From contig NC_135785.1 of NCBI RefSeq assembly GCF_051106095.1, forward strand, positions 185,673,045-185,737,044: a stretch of 64,000 nucleotides of DNA, given 5' to 3'. Position 1 is the stretch's first letter. The number at the start of each line of letters is the position of its first letter. The DNA comes from Pogona vitticeps. Its lineage: Eukaryota > Chordata > Lepidosauria > Squamata > Agamidae. Position numbers and translations under genes: made by a program. Below the pieces are notes generated by a model. That model had not been told where the DNA came from, did no database searches, and saw nothing but the letters and a program-made list of their open reading frames with translations. This document shows, one piece after another, positions 1 to 12,770 of this stretch.

Positions 1-1186
1 GGTGTTCATGGAGGAATTTCTGCTGATAGTGTTACATGCAGAACTTCCACCTTTAAGGATGGAGAAATACAGTTGATTCTTCATCCTGAGGGGCGACCTG
101 ATACCATTGCGCCTTAAGCTGATTCCTCAAGCTTTTGGATTCCATCTTAAAACTTAAGTCTAATAGCAGACCCCACATCTACAACATCTAGCCAAGATTA
201 TTTTTGGACTTTTCCATTTCCAATAATATCGCAATTTTTGTTACCACTCAACCTGATGAATAGTTCTGAAGGACTTAAGCATCTTGTTTCTTAAGTAGAG
301 GTAAAATAACTCTGGTTCCATTGTTTTGTTTATTAATGCTTTGGTTAAGTTTCTTTTCAATCACCTTTTCCCTGCCTTTCTCCTTTTCATAGTCCTACAG
401 CAGAAATCTAGCAGGTGTTTATCTGCTAGCTGTACATCTGTATGCCAGGGAAACTCAACTAGGGCTGTTTAGTTTTTGACTGTCAAGCAGCTGTTAAGTC
501 CCAGAGCCTTCCAAGAAAAGCACAGCAGTCCTAAACCTGCATTATCAAAGGCTTCTAGTATATTTGTTTTCATTGCAATCAAATTTAATTTTACAGAGAA
601 GAAACAGAACAGATGGAAAGGACGCACACTGTGTGATTGATCAAAGAGTGCTTATTTCTAAAATATCCAAAGGCAATCTTTTAAGTAAAAAAGAAAACAC
701 TATATTCGGGGGGGGGGGGAGGTAGATATATCTGGCCTTGTTTTGTTCAACATTCGACTTGATGTTCATCATAGCTGGTCTCTGTTACATAATTGTCACT
801 TGTTGGCTAAAAGTAATAATAACTGGTACATACTTATTGCTTTCTGTTCTATTTAGCTGGTACTTGAGGCCAGGAAGTAATTAAATCTAGATCACAGTAA
901 CAAGACTTCTGAAAGCTAGTGCTCTTGTGACAAGAACATCATCGTAATTGCAGGGCCATTGTAAGCATTCGCTTGGATCGGTGGTGGGCCCAGTGTTGTG
1001 AAATTCTTACAGATAAAGTAAATGAGGCATGAAGGTGTCCAGTGACTCACAAGATCAGGTTCCAAACCAATTATAATTTAGCAATGGGAGATCAACACTG
1101 TTTCTTTTATTCAGACAGAGTGAGAGCTTGAAGCAGCAACAAAACCTGTAGTATCAGAAAGTGTTATGTTTTATTTTAGTAAACTA
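1..1186. other. Non-coding DNA, no feature recognised
   Basis: AT-rich single-copy-looking sequence with only a short poly-G run near 710-719. No exon with splice sites and no terminal-repeat structure was seen. It probably belongs to upstream or intronic DNA of RAI2. Confidence 0.5.
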
Positions 1187-1479
1187 CAGTGGTGCTTCAA
1201 TTTACGACCATAATCCGTTCCATAAGATGGATGTAACTCGAAATGATCGTAAATTGAAGCACCATTTCCCATAGGAATGCATTGAAATGCAATTAATCCG
1301 TTCCAGCCGAAGAAAAAAATCACAAAAAAAATCAATGCAAGACTCAATGAAAACAGGATTAATCCCTTCCGGCCGAAGGGGGGGCGGGGAGAAAAGCAAT
1401 AAAGCATTCAAGACCCATTGGAAATGCACAGAAAACAAATGGAGCAGATCAGAAATGCACAGAGAACAAAGGAGGCAGG

Positions 1480-2324
1480 TCCCCCTATTCTGACATTCAT
1501 ATCACCTGCTAACAAGATTGGAGGGTCAATATGCTGCTCAAAAAGAGTTGCAAAAGCCTGGTCTAATTCTGATAGTGTTGAGTTATCTTCATGCCTCAAA
1601 TACTGTGCTGTGGGGGACAATACACATTTATCAAGAAGATTTTAATGCCTGGTGGCCAGATAACCTGTAGGATTAGAATGTTACTGCTGAGGCCCATATC
1701 AAGTTCTAGAATTTCTGGATTACTATTGGCTGATATTAAAGTTGCCACAACTCCCCGTGCCCGGCCTCTAGTTTCCAGTTTGCTGGCGGGTCGTGAATGA
1801 GCAGCAAAACCTGGGAGAGAAGGGAAAACCGTAGAGGTCACCCAAGTTTCCTGAATAAAGATAATTTCAAATTGAGAACAGAAGTCTTTAAAGTATTTGT
1901 CTATCAATTTGGAAGGCCAGCCTGCAATGTTACAGGATATGGTTTTAATAAGACATCTGTTAAGACTTGGAGAGAGTGGTAGTCATTTCTGTTCACATCT
2001 TCCAAGTACATTGTCAATACTACTGGCAGAATGTGTACCTTTGGTTTTGGAACCAATTTCCTTGCTGAATGGCTGAGCATCAGTTACTGCATCGTATGAA
2101 TGTGAAAGTAGCTGTTCTTCATATATGATGTCTAAGCCTAAAAGCTTGTCATCAGTTATACAATTTTGTGCTGCATGCGCCTCAGTTTGAGGTATAGTCG
2201 TGGCATTTGTCTTAACTGTCAGCTGAGGATTGGTGTTAACTTCTGCTGTAACTTTTTGTGTTTTATTTTGAAAATAACCTATTTGAGTTGTATTAGTAGC
2301 TTCTATAGAGGGGGCTTTAACCAA
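1480..2324 (-). mobile_element. Non-LTR LINE fragment, apurinic-type endonuclease domain
   Basis: Minus-strand frames at 1,596-1,907 and 1,480-1,620 contain IIFIQETWV, then GRARGVVATLIS, then ILLAGDMNVRIG. This order matches the QETW, mid-domain and GDxNxRIG motifs of LINE endonucleases. The two motif blocks are in different frames, so it is a decayed pseudogene. No reverse transcriptase follows. The clade is unclear (not BovB and not the CR1 copy seen elsewhere here). It sits inside the Tigger-like element. Confidence 0.6.
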
Positions 2325-2659
2325 ATCAGGTAAACATAATGGTCTGGCTGGAGGCGGTGGTGCTTGGCAGATCCTTGGATCTGTTAATAGCAGTCTATGT
2401 GACAGGTCAGCCTCTGGTAGAAATTGTATACAAGAGGCTTGTGTTGCTATTGGACAGAAGTCTGCAGATTTTGTTTGGAGTTTGTTTGCTTGCTCTTGCG
2501 AGGGATTTAAACTAGCTGAACTACTGTACTGATTAAATTATGGATAAGCGTCTGGAGCCTGTTTATGATATGCTGCTGTTCTGTTATAGGCAAAGTGAAA
2601 TATCTGTCAATTAGAACTTTCTCCTCTTCGGAGATCATCGTGGACACTGTTGGAGTACC

Positions 2660-2865
<206 letters not shown>

Positions 2866-2924
2866 CCAGAGAGCTTTGGAGGGTGTTGCTTGTGTCTCTG
2901 TTTAATTGGTTATTATAAACAAAC

Positions 2925-3030
2925 CCCCCAAGACCCATTGGAAATGGGGGAAAACCCAAAAAAAACCCCCAAACCCCCCAAGACCCATCAAAAATGGGGG
3001 GAAACCCAAAAAACAACCCCCCCAAGACCC
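2925..3030 (+). repeat. Tandem C-rich repeat, about 60-bp unit
   Basis: Units of CCCCCCAAGACCCATTGGAA followed by ATGGGGG and an A-rich spacer recur two to three times. The same AAGACCCATTGGAAAT phrase is present at about 1,408 in the left half of the host element, so the repeat predates the central insertion. Confidence 0.6.
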
Positions 3031-3368
3031 ATTACAGCACAGAAACATAACCCCCCAGCTCAAAACCACACTGCAGAAACACCCAGAACAGTTTTTAAAA
3101 GGCAGAAAGCAGCACCTTACCTTACCAGGCACCTCCTCCGACGCATACTCTCTAACTGCCGGGGCGAAAGAACTACAAAGAAGCAGCCTCTTTCACCATC
3201 TATAGTTAGCAATTTGAATTTCCCACCTTTTCCCCCTGCCTTTTTCTGTTCGTAAGTGGAAGCTGTAGTCGCAAGTAGAAGCAAAATTGTGCAGCTGGAG
3301 CTGGTCGTAACTCGAAATGGTCGTAAGTAAGGATGTTCGTAAGTCGAGGTCCCTCTGTATTCCTAATA

Positions 3369-3629
3369 CAGTGGGGTCTTGACTGGAGAACTTAATCCGT
3401 ATTGGAAGGCGGTTCTCAAGTTAAAAAGTCTGTAAGTCAAGTCTCCATTGACCTACAGTGCATTGAAAACCGATTAATCCCGTAACAGGCCATTTTTGTT
3501 CCATTTTGGTTTTTTTCTGGTCTGTAAGTCAAATCTCAGTCTGCAAGTCAAACCTAAATTTTGCGGCCAGAGAAGTCTGTAACTCAAAAAGTCTGTAAGT
3601 CAAGCCGTCTGTAAGTCACGGGTCCACTG
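3369..3629. mobile_element. Tigger-like MITE, about 261 bp
   Basis: Ends CAGTGGGGTCTTGACTGGAG and the inverse GTAAGTCACGGGTCCACTG, flanked by TA on both sides. It contains repeated GTCTGTAAGTCAA blocks. Its reverse complement aligns along its length with the split MITE at 20,190-26,110, so both are one subfamily. Non-coding. Confidence 0.75.
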
Positions 3630-3631
3630 TA

Positions 3632-5602
3632 GGATGGCTATGTGGTGGAGAGGATGTACGCACTGCATCTGAGTTTTGAATCAAATGGTGAAGGGCAGAG
3701 TTCAGAGATAGTTAGAACTTAGAAAATTAGCACTCTCTTATTAAGTGGCTTTAGCATTAGGCTATACTATTTCACTAATCCCTAGTATCTGAGCACAGAG
3801 GCACACAGAAGAATCCCCGTCAAATTGGGCCTTCAGGTTTGTTCTGTGGTGAGAACAATTTTCATAATGAACCTCTTCATTTGATACTTGCAAACCAGAG
3901 TAATTTTGTGTTTTGTTGAACTGAACTGAGAGCAGTTGAAAAGGGTGTTTAATCTGCCCTACTTTCCCTTTTCAGCAGACTGTAATTAATAAGGAGAGAA
4001 AGAGACATCACGAAGGAACAGTGCTATTGAAATAGGCCTCTGTCCCCTCAAGCTTTATAATGAGCGCTATGCAGAAAAGACATATGACCTTTTTCCATTT
4101 CATTTCTAATTTTTACACTGGGGCAGTTTCTTAAAGAACATGATTCAAAATGGGTGGGTTGGTGAGCTGATGTGAGTTTAACTTGCAGTACTGCAAAAAA
4201 AAAATTCACACTAACTTATTTGTATTTGTGTTTTCTTTTTCTGTTAAAAAAACCAGAAAGGAATTAATATGAAGGATTAGTATTTTCATGGAGCCAATAA
4301 ATCTTCGTGTTAAGTGCTGATTGGTCACCAATGTGACTATTAATGTTAGTCCCCCATATTCAGTGCATCTCACAGGTACCTATTTTGAGGTGAAAGAAAA
4401 TTTAGGATTGAGTTGTTCTGACTGCAGCTTCCAGCATCTTGGCTTTTGTCAAAGCTAACTGGCGTGGCAATTCAACCACACTTAGCATGGCGCACATTCA
4501 TCGCTCCTGGTTTGATACAAAGGCTATCCAAAATGTGTGGGTTTTTTTACCCTAAATGGCCTTCAGATGTACTTGAGTTGTTTTCCAGGGTACAGATCTG
4601 GGGCTATTGGTATGTTTTAACATCTCTGTTCCTCCTAAATAATATATTAATTGCCATAATTCGATTTGGACAGTGCAGACAGCTTTTGGTAAGAGAAATT
4701 AGTTAAAATCTTCCCAAAACAAAAACTTTGGTTTGTGGTCATGATTTGAGTGCCTGAGTAGGGATAACCAATGAGAAAATTTTATAGAAGACGGGATGTG
4801 ATGAAATGCAGGGTTCTGTACCTTGGATAAAAATAACATGTCTGCTGCTTATTTTCTTTGTTAGTTTTAGTAGTACATTCAAATGCTTGTTTCCTAGATA
4901 ATCTACAGGTTTCCTTTACAGACGTACTTGGCTGAGAAGGGCATTAGTATAGTTAGTTGTAATCTTGCTTCTCAAATTTTGGCATAAATACAGCTGCTGA
5001 TTTGAACTAGATACGTTCAGTAGGAATTACACACATGTTGACTTACTACTCAGCAGTTAATTCAGTGTGTTCTGTTAGAACCAGCCAGTAGATTTATGCA
5101 TTTATTCCTTAAGCCATTTCCTTTGATACTGAAAAAACTCCAGATAGTGGTCACATTTGCAGCAGAAAACAGAGTTACAATTTTGTTATCTGAATTATGG
5201 ATTTAAGAGTTCATGTGATTTAAACGCTTTTTGATGGTCTTGTTTTACAGTCATTAAAACTCAACTTCTAAATGGACATGGTGATCTTATGACAGATTTC
5301 TTCTAGATCTGTAAGTTCCTTGATCCTCATGTAGGCAAAGGAGTTTGTTTTGTTGCAGATTTCATGTAGAACTAGACATACAATATAGGAAGATTATAAG
5401 ATTGTCACCGGAACAGTTTTAGACAATGTCCTCAGGTTTCAGTCATTTACCGTATATACCATATGTGTTGTTTTTTAAATATAAAAAATCAGCTAGGACA
5501 AAATCCCCCCTCCCCAAATGTATTGCTTTTTGCTATGGGGTGAGTGGGGCAGATTATTTTTTATTTTTATTTTTTTGTCCGAGTCAATTCAATGTATTAG
5601 GA
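3632..5602. other. Non-coding DNA, no feature recognised
   Basis: AT-rich sequence without splice-flanked coding frames. A TACCGTATATACC phrase near 5,449 resembles the end of a common reptile MITE, but no matching far end was found. Confidence 0.5.
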
Positions 5603-5683
5603 CAGTGGTTCCCAACCTTAGATCCACAGTTTAGTCATGAAGGCATTTTAGAGTTTTGGAGACCCAAAGTTGGGAACCACTGT
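5603..5683. mobile_element. hAT-type MITE, 81 bp
   Basis: TIR CAGTGGTTCCCAACCTTAG at the left and its inverse AGTTGGGAACCACTG at the right. The flanks are TATTAGGA and TATTAGGG, an 8-bp target duplication with one mismatch. Both the TIR start and the duplication length fit hAT. Confidence 0.85.
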
Positions 5684-6539
5684 ATTAGGGCAATAAATAA
5701 ACAGTCAAATCCTCCATTCTGTTTTTCAGTGAGCCATGATGCCACAAAGATACAGGATGGCATATTTTAGGGTGTCAGTTTGTTAAACCCATTCAGGAGA
5801 ACAGTACATTCAGGAAATATAAGACCCTCTTTGTTTCATTCCTAACCCTCAACCAAACTTTTAATACAGTGGAATTTTCATGAGATCAGAAAATACAGTA
5901 CTTCAGAAGTCACTCAATGCAAGATTCCCCCCACCTCGCCTTTTGATTAATCTGCCTTTTGATTAATCTGATGAATGTTAAGCCAGTAGTTACTCAGTCT
6001 AATATCAAAAATATTGTAGCATTGATGAGGTATGGCTAGGCATAGTGGCTAGAATCCTATTACTGTATATACAGTATTTCTGTCAGTGTAATGGCCATGG
6101 TATCACCTTTCAGGCATGAATTGCTGCAAGATAAGAAGTCAAAGTAGGCATTTCCTATTGCACACTGAGCCAAACACTATGTGATACAAAATCCAGTAGG
6201 AATGGGAATCCATTCATTCAAAGCTGGCCCTTAACATACACTCACTGTTACTTTGTCCGGTGATGTGATACTCTTTGTTTCTGAAAATGGATTCAGTTCA
6301 AAATCAGTTCAGAAAACTAGAGCCACCTTTAGAATGATCCTACACTTGGTTTATAAAAGAGCTGGTCAGTTCCAACTAGGCAAAACATGGTGTTTTTGAT
6401 GCTTACTGGAGAAGAAACCTAAGAGATAATGCTATTCAGTGGTCCTTGCATGATGGCAAGGAAGCACTGTCCCTCAGAGACCTCATATGGCCTCCAGAAA
6501 ACAAAAATGTATAAGCTGATTGTTTGGGCGTATTTTTAA
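5684..6539. other. Non-coding DNA, no feature recognised
   Basis: No exon, TIR or LINE motif was recognised. A 19-bp direct repeat of CTTTTGATTAATCTG near 5,940-5,970 is the only local pattern. Confidence 0.45.
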
Positions 6540-6710
6540 GGTTTTTCTGTCTGTGCTCATGAGTTCTGATTCCTGTTCTCTGAAGATGCCGGCTACAGAG
6601 ACTGGCGAAACGTTAGGAAGAAAAACCTTAAGAACATGGCCAAACAGCCCAGAAACCCCACAACAGCCATTGGATCCCAGCCGTGAAAGCCTTGGAGAAT
6701 ACAATATACT
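6540..6710 (+). repeat. Old interspersed repeat with hammerhead-like core
   Basis: The segment around CTGAAGATGCCGGC (6,580) to GGCGAAACGTTAGG (ends about 6,617), followed by ACATGGCCAAACAGCCC, resembles a widespread amniote repeat remembered in similar form. CTGAAGA (6,580-6,586), a 5-bp stem GCCGG/CTGGC (6,588-6,592 with 6,602-6,606) and GAAA (6,607-6,610) match the conserved hammerhead core. The family is uncertain, possibly Penelope-like. Confidence 0.5.
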
Positions 6711-7453
6711 GTATAAGCTGTTGCTTCCTCATAACAAACCTCTGACATGTCCTTCTTTGGGTTTTTTCCGATGTGAAAAAATCTGCCTCACTTCTTTCAC
6801 CTTTATTGCTTGGTGGTGAAGAATCTTGAGGCTTACTGGGTTTCACATCCAAACCTTTTAAAAATGTACCTTTTAAGTCACACATACTGTACATAGATAT
6901 TGTTGCCAAGGAAGGCATGTGAAAGCAGCCTAATAATTCCCCCAGTTTACATTTTTGCTTTGTGGTAAGCGACACTGCAGGAATCTGGGAAAACAAAGCT
7001 GGTATCATCAGAATGCCAAATTAAAAAAAAAAAAAAAACCTCTGTCGATCCTGTAAGTGGGACTAGCTCACAATTTAGATTTATTTTACCCCACCCCACT
7101 CACCACAAAGTCAACAAAGCAGCAGTTGACATTGCAAAGAGAAAGGAGGGAGAGGCACTGAGGAGAGGGATGAAATGGGATCCATTAGTCATAGCAAATG
7201 CAAATGGTTTTTAATGGAGGAGGAACTGCAGGGGAAAGGTGCAACAAGTCAATTTAAAGAGTCTCCTTTCCAAAACAGCTTTTCCTTAGGGAATCTTAAA
7301 AGTTTACAAAAAGAAATCCATTTCTCTGCTGGAGCTTCTCTTCTGAAGCCCATTCAACATCTTCCCACCAGACCAAGGAAATGGGAAACACCACAGCATG
7401 AAACTCTGCCCACTCAAACCATGTGAGAATGAAATTAAAGTATGCCTCAGAAG
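6711..7453. other. Non-coding DNA, no feature recognised
   Basis: Contains a short poly-A run near 7,022-7,038. Open frames here have no domain, no splice context and no recognisable similarity. Confidence 0.45.
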
Positions 7454-7610
7454 CAGGGTAGATTTGATTGGAACCAAATTGATTTAAACCATTATTTAAA
7501 TTTTTTAAAATAAGAATTTTAAAATATTAAAATAAACAATCATTTTTTTAAATTTAAATTGTGATTTAAATCAAATTTTTTTTAAAATAATTTATTTTTA
7601 TCCACTCTTC
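7454..7610. repeat. AT-rich palindromic MITE relic
   Basis: AGCAGGGTAGATTTGATTGG begins a segment built from ATTTAAATC blocks in both orientations. This resembles a common amniote MITE whose ends read GATTTAAATCA. No clear far end or target duplication was found. Confidence 0.35.
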
Positions 7611-7939
7611 TCAGAAGAGTATCAAAAATGCTGGGATAGCTTGTGATTTTGTCACTGTACGAACGGAAACTAGCTTTATGTCATGTGAATAGTGGGGGGA
7701 TTTATTAGTAACATCAACAGCAAAACAGGCAAAATATAGAAAACAAATGTCTTGTCTGGAAAAGCAATTTATATGTGGTGTTACTAAGAACATGTCCTGA
7801 ATCATTTACAGAGGAAATGGTCTTATTTCTTTTTTTCCTTTTTTTCCTTTTTGACCTTTCTATCATGACTCTGTACTTGTTCAGCTTGTTTCCTTGTGGT
7901 ACTTTCATAAGGTGTCACCACCTAAATTGCATTAATGAA

Positions 7940-8125
7940 GTCAGCTATAGTCCATAAACACTCATGCTGTGACGAATTTGTTAGATACCACAAGACACTT
8001 CATTTCTGTGCTGGTAAGGGGAGATTACTTTGCATACATTGTATTTGTAGTCCACAAAAGCTTATGCTACAGTAGATATGTTAGCCTTTAAAGTGCTACA
8101 GGAGTCCTTGATGTCTTCACATCAA
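7940..8125 (+). repeat. Two partial copies of an old interspersed repeat
   Basis: TATAGTCCATAAACACTCAT with GAATTTGTTAGA (about 7,945-8,000) and TGTAGTCCACAAAAGCTTAT with GATATGTTAGCC (about 8,046-8,115) are two versions of one amniote repeat tail, remembered as CACGAAAGCTTATGC. The family is uncertain, and both copies are heavily diverged. Confidence 0.4.
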
Positions 8126-8610
8126 ATAATATTCTTTCTTCCCTACCCCAATTTCAAAAAGAGGCATACCTCTCTGCTTAAATGTCTTTTCCCTCTCTTT
8201 TTAGTTCGTTAGCAGTTAGTGCAGCTACGTGTGTGTAGTCTGCAGGAGTCTGCTGGAAGCAGTCTCTGGGTCTGTTGAGGCCTGTCCCTGAAAGCTGTCA
8301 CTTTTTGTGTAGTTTCCTGTTTTTGATCTGTTCCACTGTGAATAAATTGAATCTTTCAGTCTTTCTCTTACCAGAGTTTCAGGTGAGTTATTGAGACTGT
8401 AAATGCCAGTTGATGAGACAACAATGAAGTGGTCTCTGGGGAGACTTGAAGCTAATTCTGCTCTGTAAGTCCTTGCACTTCTGCTGTACAACTTGGGGTT
8501 TTCAATCAAAATTCAAAACTCTGCAACAAGATCAAGATGACAGAGGACTACTTTTATTGTAGGTTCTAAGTGCTTTCTCTCTATACAACAACCTTGTCCC
8601 ATGCAACAGG

Positions 8611-8612
8611 CT

Positions 8613-8647
<35 letters not shown>

Positions 8648-8652
8648 TTTGT
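8611..8652. repeat. (TTTA)n microsatellite
   Basis: About ten TTTA units ending in TTTGTTTATC. This could be the reverse of a LINE tail, but no tail-specific sequence adjoins it. Confidence 0.8.
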
Positions 8653-10206
8653 TTATCATCATGTAATTAGCATATTGGTGTAATGGAGAAAAAGCTATCC
8701 ACATTTCACCCCAATGGCACATACACATTTTCTTGAACAGATCAGATACAGTATTTTGCTTTCCTGTGTGTATATGCATGTGCATACATGTATGGCCATA
8801 ATGTAATGGCTTTGATTTAGCACACATAGGTTGTCTTAGCTATCAGGGGGAGACAGAAATCCTCCAAGGCAGTTTGTTCCATTAGGAAGGAAATCTTCCA
8901 GTATTTTCGAGGAAACGTACATTTTGTAGCATTTGTGTACCTTTAAATGTTTCATGGTTAAATGTGTAAAACATCAGCAAAAGTGACATTTCATTCTGAA
9001 AAGCTCTGTTTTAGAGAAAAGTTGGATATGGCTTTCTAATCTTATCATGTCAGCTGCAAAGCGCTGGGTATTGTGTCCTGCTACCTTGAATTTAATCAGA
9101 AGTCTGGAGTTTTGCACATGTCTGCATCTAGGAGAAAAGGTCACTTGGCATTTGTGCTGAATCGAGTCATCTACTTACAGTAAAACAAAAGAGACTAAAA
9201 AATTAAGTGTAAGTACAATCTTAATATTATCAATTTTATCTGATTAATGTCTCAGAACTATAGACTTCTTCCTAATACGATCATATTGTAATATATTCGC
9301 TATAGCTGGGAAATTAATACGCAAGGCTGCCCAAATTCTCATCTGGAAGAGTCATCCTACATTTTCCAACCTTGCCAGGGATAAGAATATGTAATTTCTT
9401 CTGGGACAATGTTTTTTGTCTTTGGCTAGCATTGTCCTTTGGGACACAGTGGTATGAATTTATCAGACTGTTTTTGTATCTGTACGGTGGTATACCAGAT
9501 TGAGTTGCTAAATTTTATATTTCTGCTAAAGTACAATTAAACATTCTCCTGTTGTTGTTTTTTAAAGAAGGCAGACGTTGAGCCATGGTTTCTTGCAGAT
9601 CTGGTCTGAAAGAAAAGCAAACATTTGCCATCAGATGTTTTACTAAAAGGCTCCATTATTTTCTATTTAGAATTTTAGACTGCACCCTTTATCATCTTGT
9701 TCTGGTATCAGTTACTAAAGACCAAAAAAAAAAAAAAATCAAAGAATCATTTGTATTTTTTAAAAGGTCTTGTTTGTTTTTAATGGCTTTTGTTCTCTAG
9801 GTGGCTCATTTTCTGTGTTTTACTGTTCATATAATATCAGTGAAAGATGATGCCAAATAAACTGTCAACCGGGAGATTCAAACAGTGTAGTTTGTTTAAA
9901 ACATTTTTCCCCATAGGAAAAATGTTTTAATGATGGAAATTCCCCACAATGTAACTTCCATCATGAGGGGAAAAAAGACTTGATACTGGCATAATATCTT
10001 GCCTCCTGAGATCGTATTCCTGAAATTTCCCTCGAAACACAGCTGTTATCAAGATATTTTTTCATAAAGGAACTGAGCTAAGGGTTTAAGAAATTCAAGT
10101 AGCTTCTCACACTGAACTGGAAAATGAAGCAAAACGTTCAAGATTCTGATAGCCTTCTGATTTCTGTGCCTATCTCCTTCTTACTGGTACTTGAGATCTC
10201 TTACAT
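8653..10206. other. Non-coding DNA, no feature recognised
   Basis: AT-rich sequence with an A15 run near 9,724. No exon, repeat terminus or LINE motif was recognised. Confidence 0.45.
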
Positions 10207-10454
10207 CTAAAGCAAAGCAAAGCGTGCTGCTTATATACCGCCCCATAGTGCTTCAAGCACTCTCTGGGTGGTTTACAAGTGCAGGCTACACATTGCCCCC
10301 CCCCCCCAGCGAGCTGGGTACTCATTTTACTGACCTCGGAAGGATAGAAAGCTGAGTCAACCTTGAGCCGCTATTTGGGATTGAACCCCAGGTCATGAGC
10401 ACAGTTTTGGCTGCAGTACAGCAGTTTAACCACCGCGCCACGAGGCTCTTGAGG
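10207..10454 (-). mobile_element. tRNA-derived SINE, full-length copy
   Basis: On the minus strand it begins GAGCCTCGTGGCGCGGTGG (A-box region), then has GGGGTTCAATCCC (B box). It continues through TTGACTCAGC and TACCCAGCTCGC and ends GCGGTATATAAGCAGCACGC with a (CTTTG)n tail. Other copies lie at 15,729-15,977 and 35,619-35,749. The 3' part resembles the L2 tail, suggesting L2-driven mobilisation. Confidence 0.75.
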
Positions 10455-11264
10455 CAGGATGAGATGGTGGGCTTTTTCTGTCAGAAATCCAACAAATTTG
10501 GAAGAAGGCAGCCTCTCTTTACAACTTGAGCCCTCTAATGCATCCCCAAACCACCTCTAAAGGCATGGGAGGCCCTACAGAACCGGAGAGCTGCACGTGG
10601 GGAGAGAGGGTGAAGAAAACTCTAAAATTTGGAATGTTGGATTCAGTCCTTTATCGTTATCAGCAGATGTTATAAGGGATACACCTAAAAAACAGCAACC
10701 TTGTTTGGATCATCTTTGGTATTTTGTGTCACTTTTTATGGCTATAGCAAATCCACCAACAGTGGCAAGCCAGAATGTTCCTTTTCTCTAAGAGAGATCC
10801 TTTCATTTATGTCAACAAATTGGTTGGCCCTCAGAAAATAAAGAGCTCATAAGCCTTTTGCACTGAATTATAGCAATGAGGGAGTGCCAGTAACTTTATG
10901 AACTGCATTTTGCAGTATTTTTTATGATCAGTTCTATGCCTTACTTCAGCAGGAAGAATTCTGAAAATAAATCTATATTTGACAATTTTTTTTCGTTATT
11001 AAGATTACCAATAAAACGTACAAATATAAACATCACCTGAGTACCAGAATACAGTTAATTTCCACTTCTTACTTCATCCTCAACTCGTGCATCTTTCATT
11101 TTCAATTACCTCTGTGGAAAATTTTCAGTTAAATATTAGTAAAATATCAGTGTTTTTTTTTAAATTCCCATGAAAATATAAAACTATTGCCCCACCAAAA
11201 TCACTTTGAGGATGTTGTTTTGATGCCTCGAATGCATGGCTGCTGGATTTTACTTCATTGTTCA
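10455..11264. other. Non-coding DNA, no feature recognised
   Basis: No supported exon or repeat end. The open frame at about 10,597-10,791 shows no domain. Confidence 0.45.
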
Positions 11265-11267
11265 CAG

Positions 11268-12739
11268 TGATTTAGGGACTGTGAGTCTTTCCAGGCTAAG
11301 GTGATGCCGTCCTATTCCTTCAGCGCTGCCTGGGGACCGTACTGCAATGGATGCAGGAAAATGGGCTGAGGTTGAACCCGGACAAGACAGAGGTTCTGAG
11401 GATGGGTGCCCCGGTGGTCGGCGGCTTGGGTGACTCTCTCTTTTTGGGGGGTGACCTTGGCCGCTAAGAGTAGGGTTCGCAGCTTGGGGATCCATCTGGT
11501 CCCGGTGCTCACCATGGAAACGCAGGTGGCATCGGTAGTCCATACCGCCTTTTTCCATCTCTGGCGGATTGCCCGGCTGAGGCCCTACCTTGATACGGGG
11601 GCACTCACCACCTTGGTGCATGCACTCATAATCTCAAGATTAGACCACTGTAACGTGCTCTATGTGGGGCTGCCTTTGAGGCTGCCGCGGAAACTTCAGG
11701 TGGTGCAGAACACGGCAGCCAGACTCCTTAGTGGAGTGAAAAAATACAGTGGTGCCCCGCATAGTGACGATAATCCATTCCACAAAAATCACCGCTATCT
11801 GGATTTGTCGCTATGCAAAAAGAAAAAGCCCATAGGAATGCATTAAACCCCGTTTAATGTGTTCCTATGGGCAAAAACCTCACCGTTCTGCGAAAATCCT
11901 CCGAGGAATCGGCATGATAACACAGCGGGTGGCCATTTTTTCCGCCGGCCATTTTGGAACCGCTGATCAGCTGTTTTTAAAACATCGCTATGCAAAAATC
12001 AGTAAGCGAAACAGCTTACCGATCATCGCAAAGCGATTTTTTACCATTAGAAACTGTTATGCGATCGCAAAAAATCCGTCGCTATGCTGATTCGTCGTTA
12101 AACGAGGTGCTCGTTAAGCGAGGCACCACTGTACCAACATATTTCTCCTACTCTGGCCACATTGCGTTGGCTGCCCATCCGTTTCCGCATCAACTTCAAA
12201 GTTTTAATGCTTACTTTAAAGGCCCTAAATGGTTTAGGACCTCAATATTTGGCAGAACGCCTACTCCCACCAAGCTCTACCCGGATCACCTGTGCAAGTC
12301 AGAAAGTGAGGCTGAGGGGCCTCACGCCCAGAGAGGCCCGGAAGGAAAAGACACGAAATCGGGCCTTCTCGGCAGTGGCTCCTCACATCTGGAACAAACT
12401 TCCTCCGGAGATTCGCATGGCCCCTACGCTGGGTATCTTTAAAAGCCAAGTAAAAACATGGATGTTTATTCAGGCCTTCCCTCCAGTCAATACTTCATTC
12501 TCTCTTCTCATTTCTCCTTTATTATTTTTACTTTATTTTCTTGGTTTCCATATTTTCATTTGTAGATTTATGTAACTATGTGTTTTTATTAATTGTTTGT
12601 ATTATATTGGAAGCCGCTCAAAGTGGTCACATAGACCAGATGGGCGGGATACAAATCAAATCAAATCAAATCAAATCAATCAATCAACAAATAAATAAAT
12701 AATAATAATAATTAATAAATAAGTAAGTAAGTAAGTAAG

Positions 12740-12770
<31 letters not shown>

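Noticed and set aside
10207-10454. Possible tRNA gene (A and B boxes)
   Set aside because: The boxes belong to the head of a dispersed SINE with two other copies in the window; there is no cloverleaf-ending acceptor stem.
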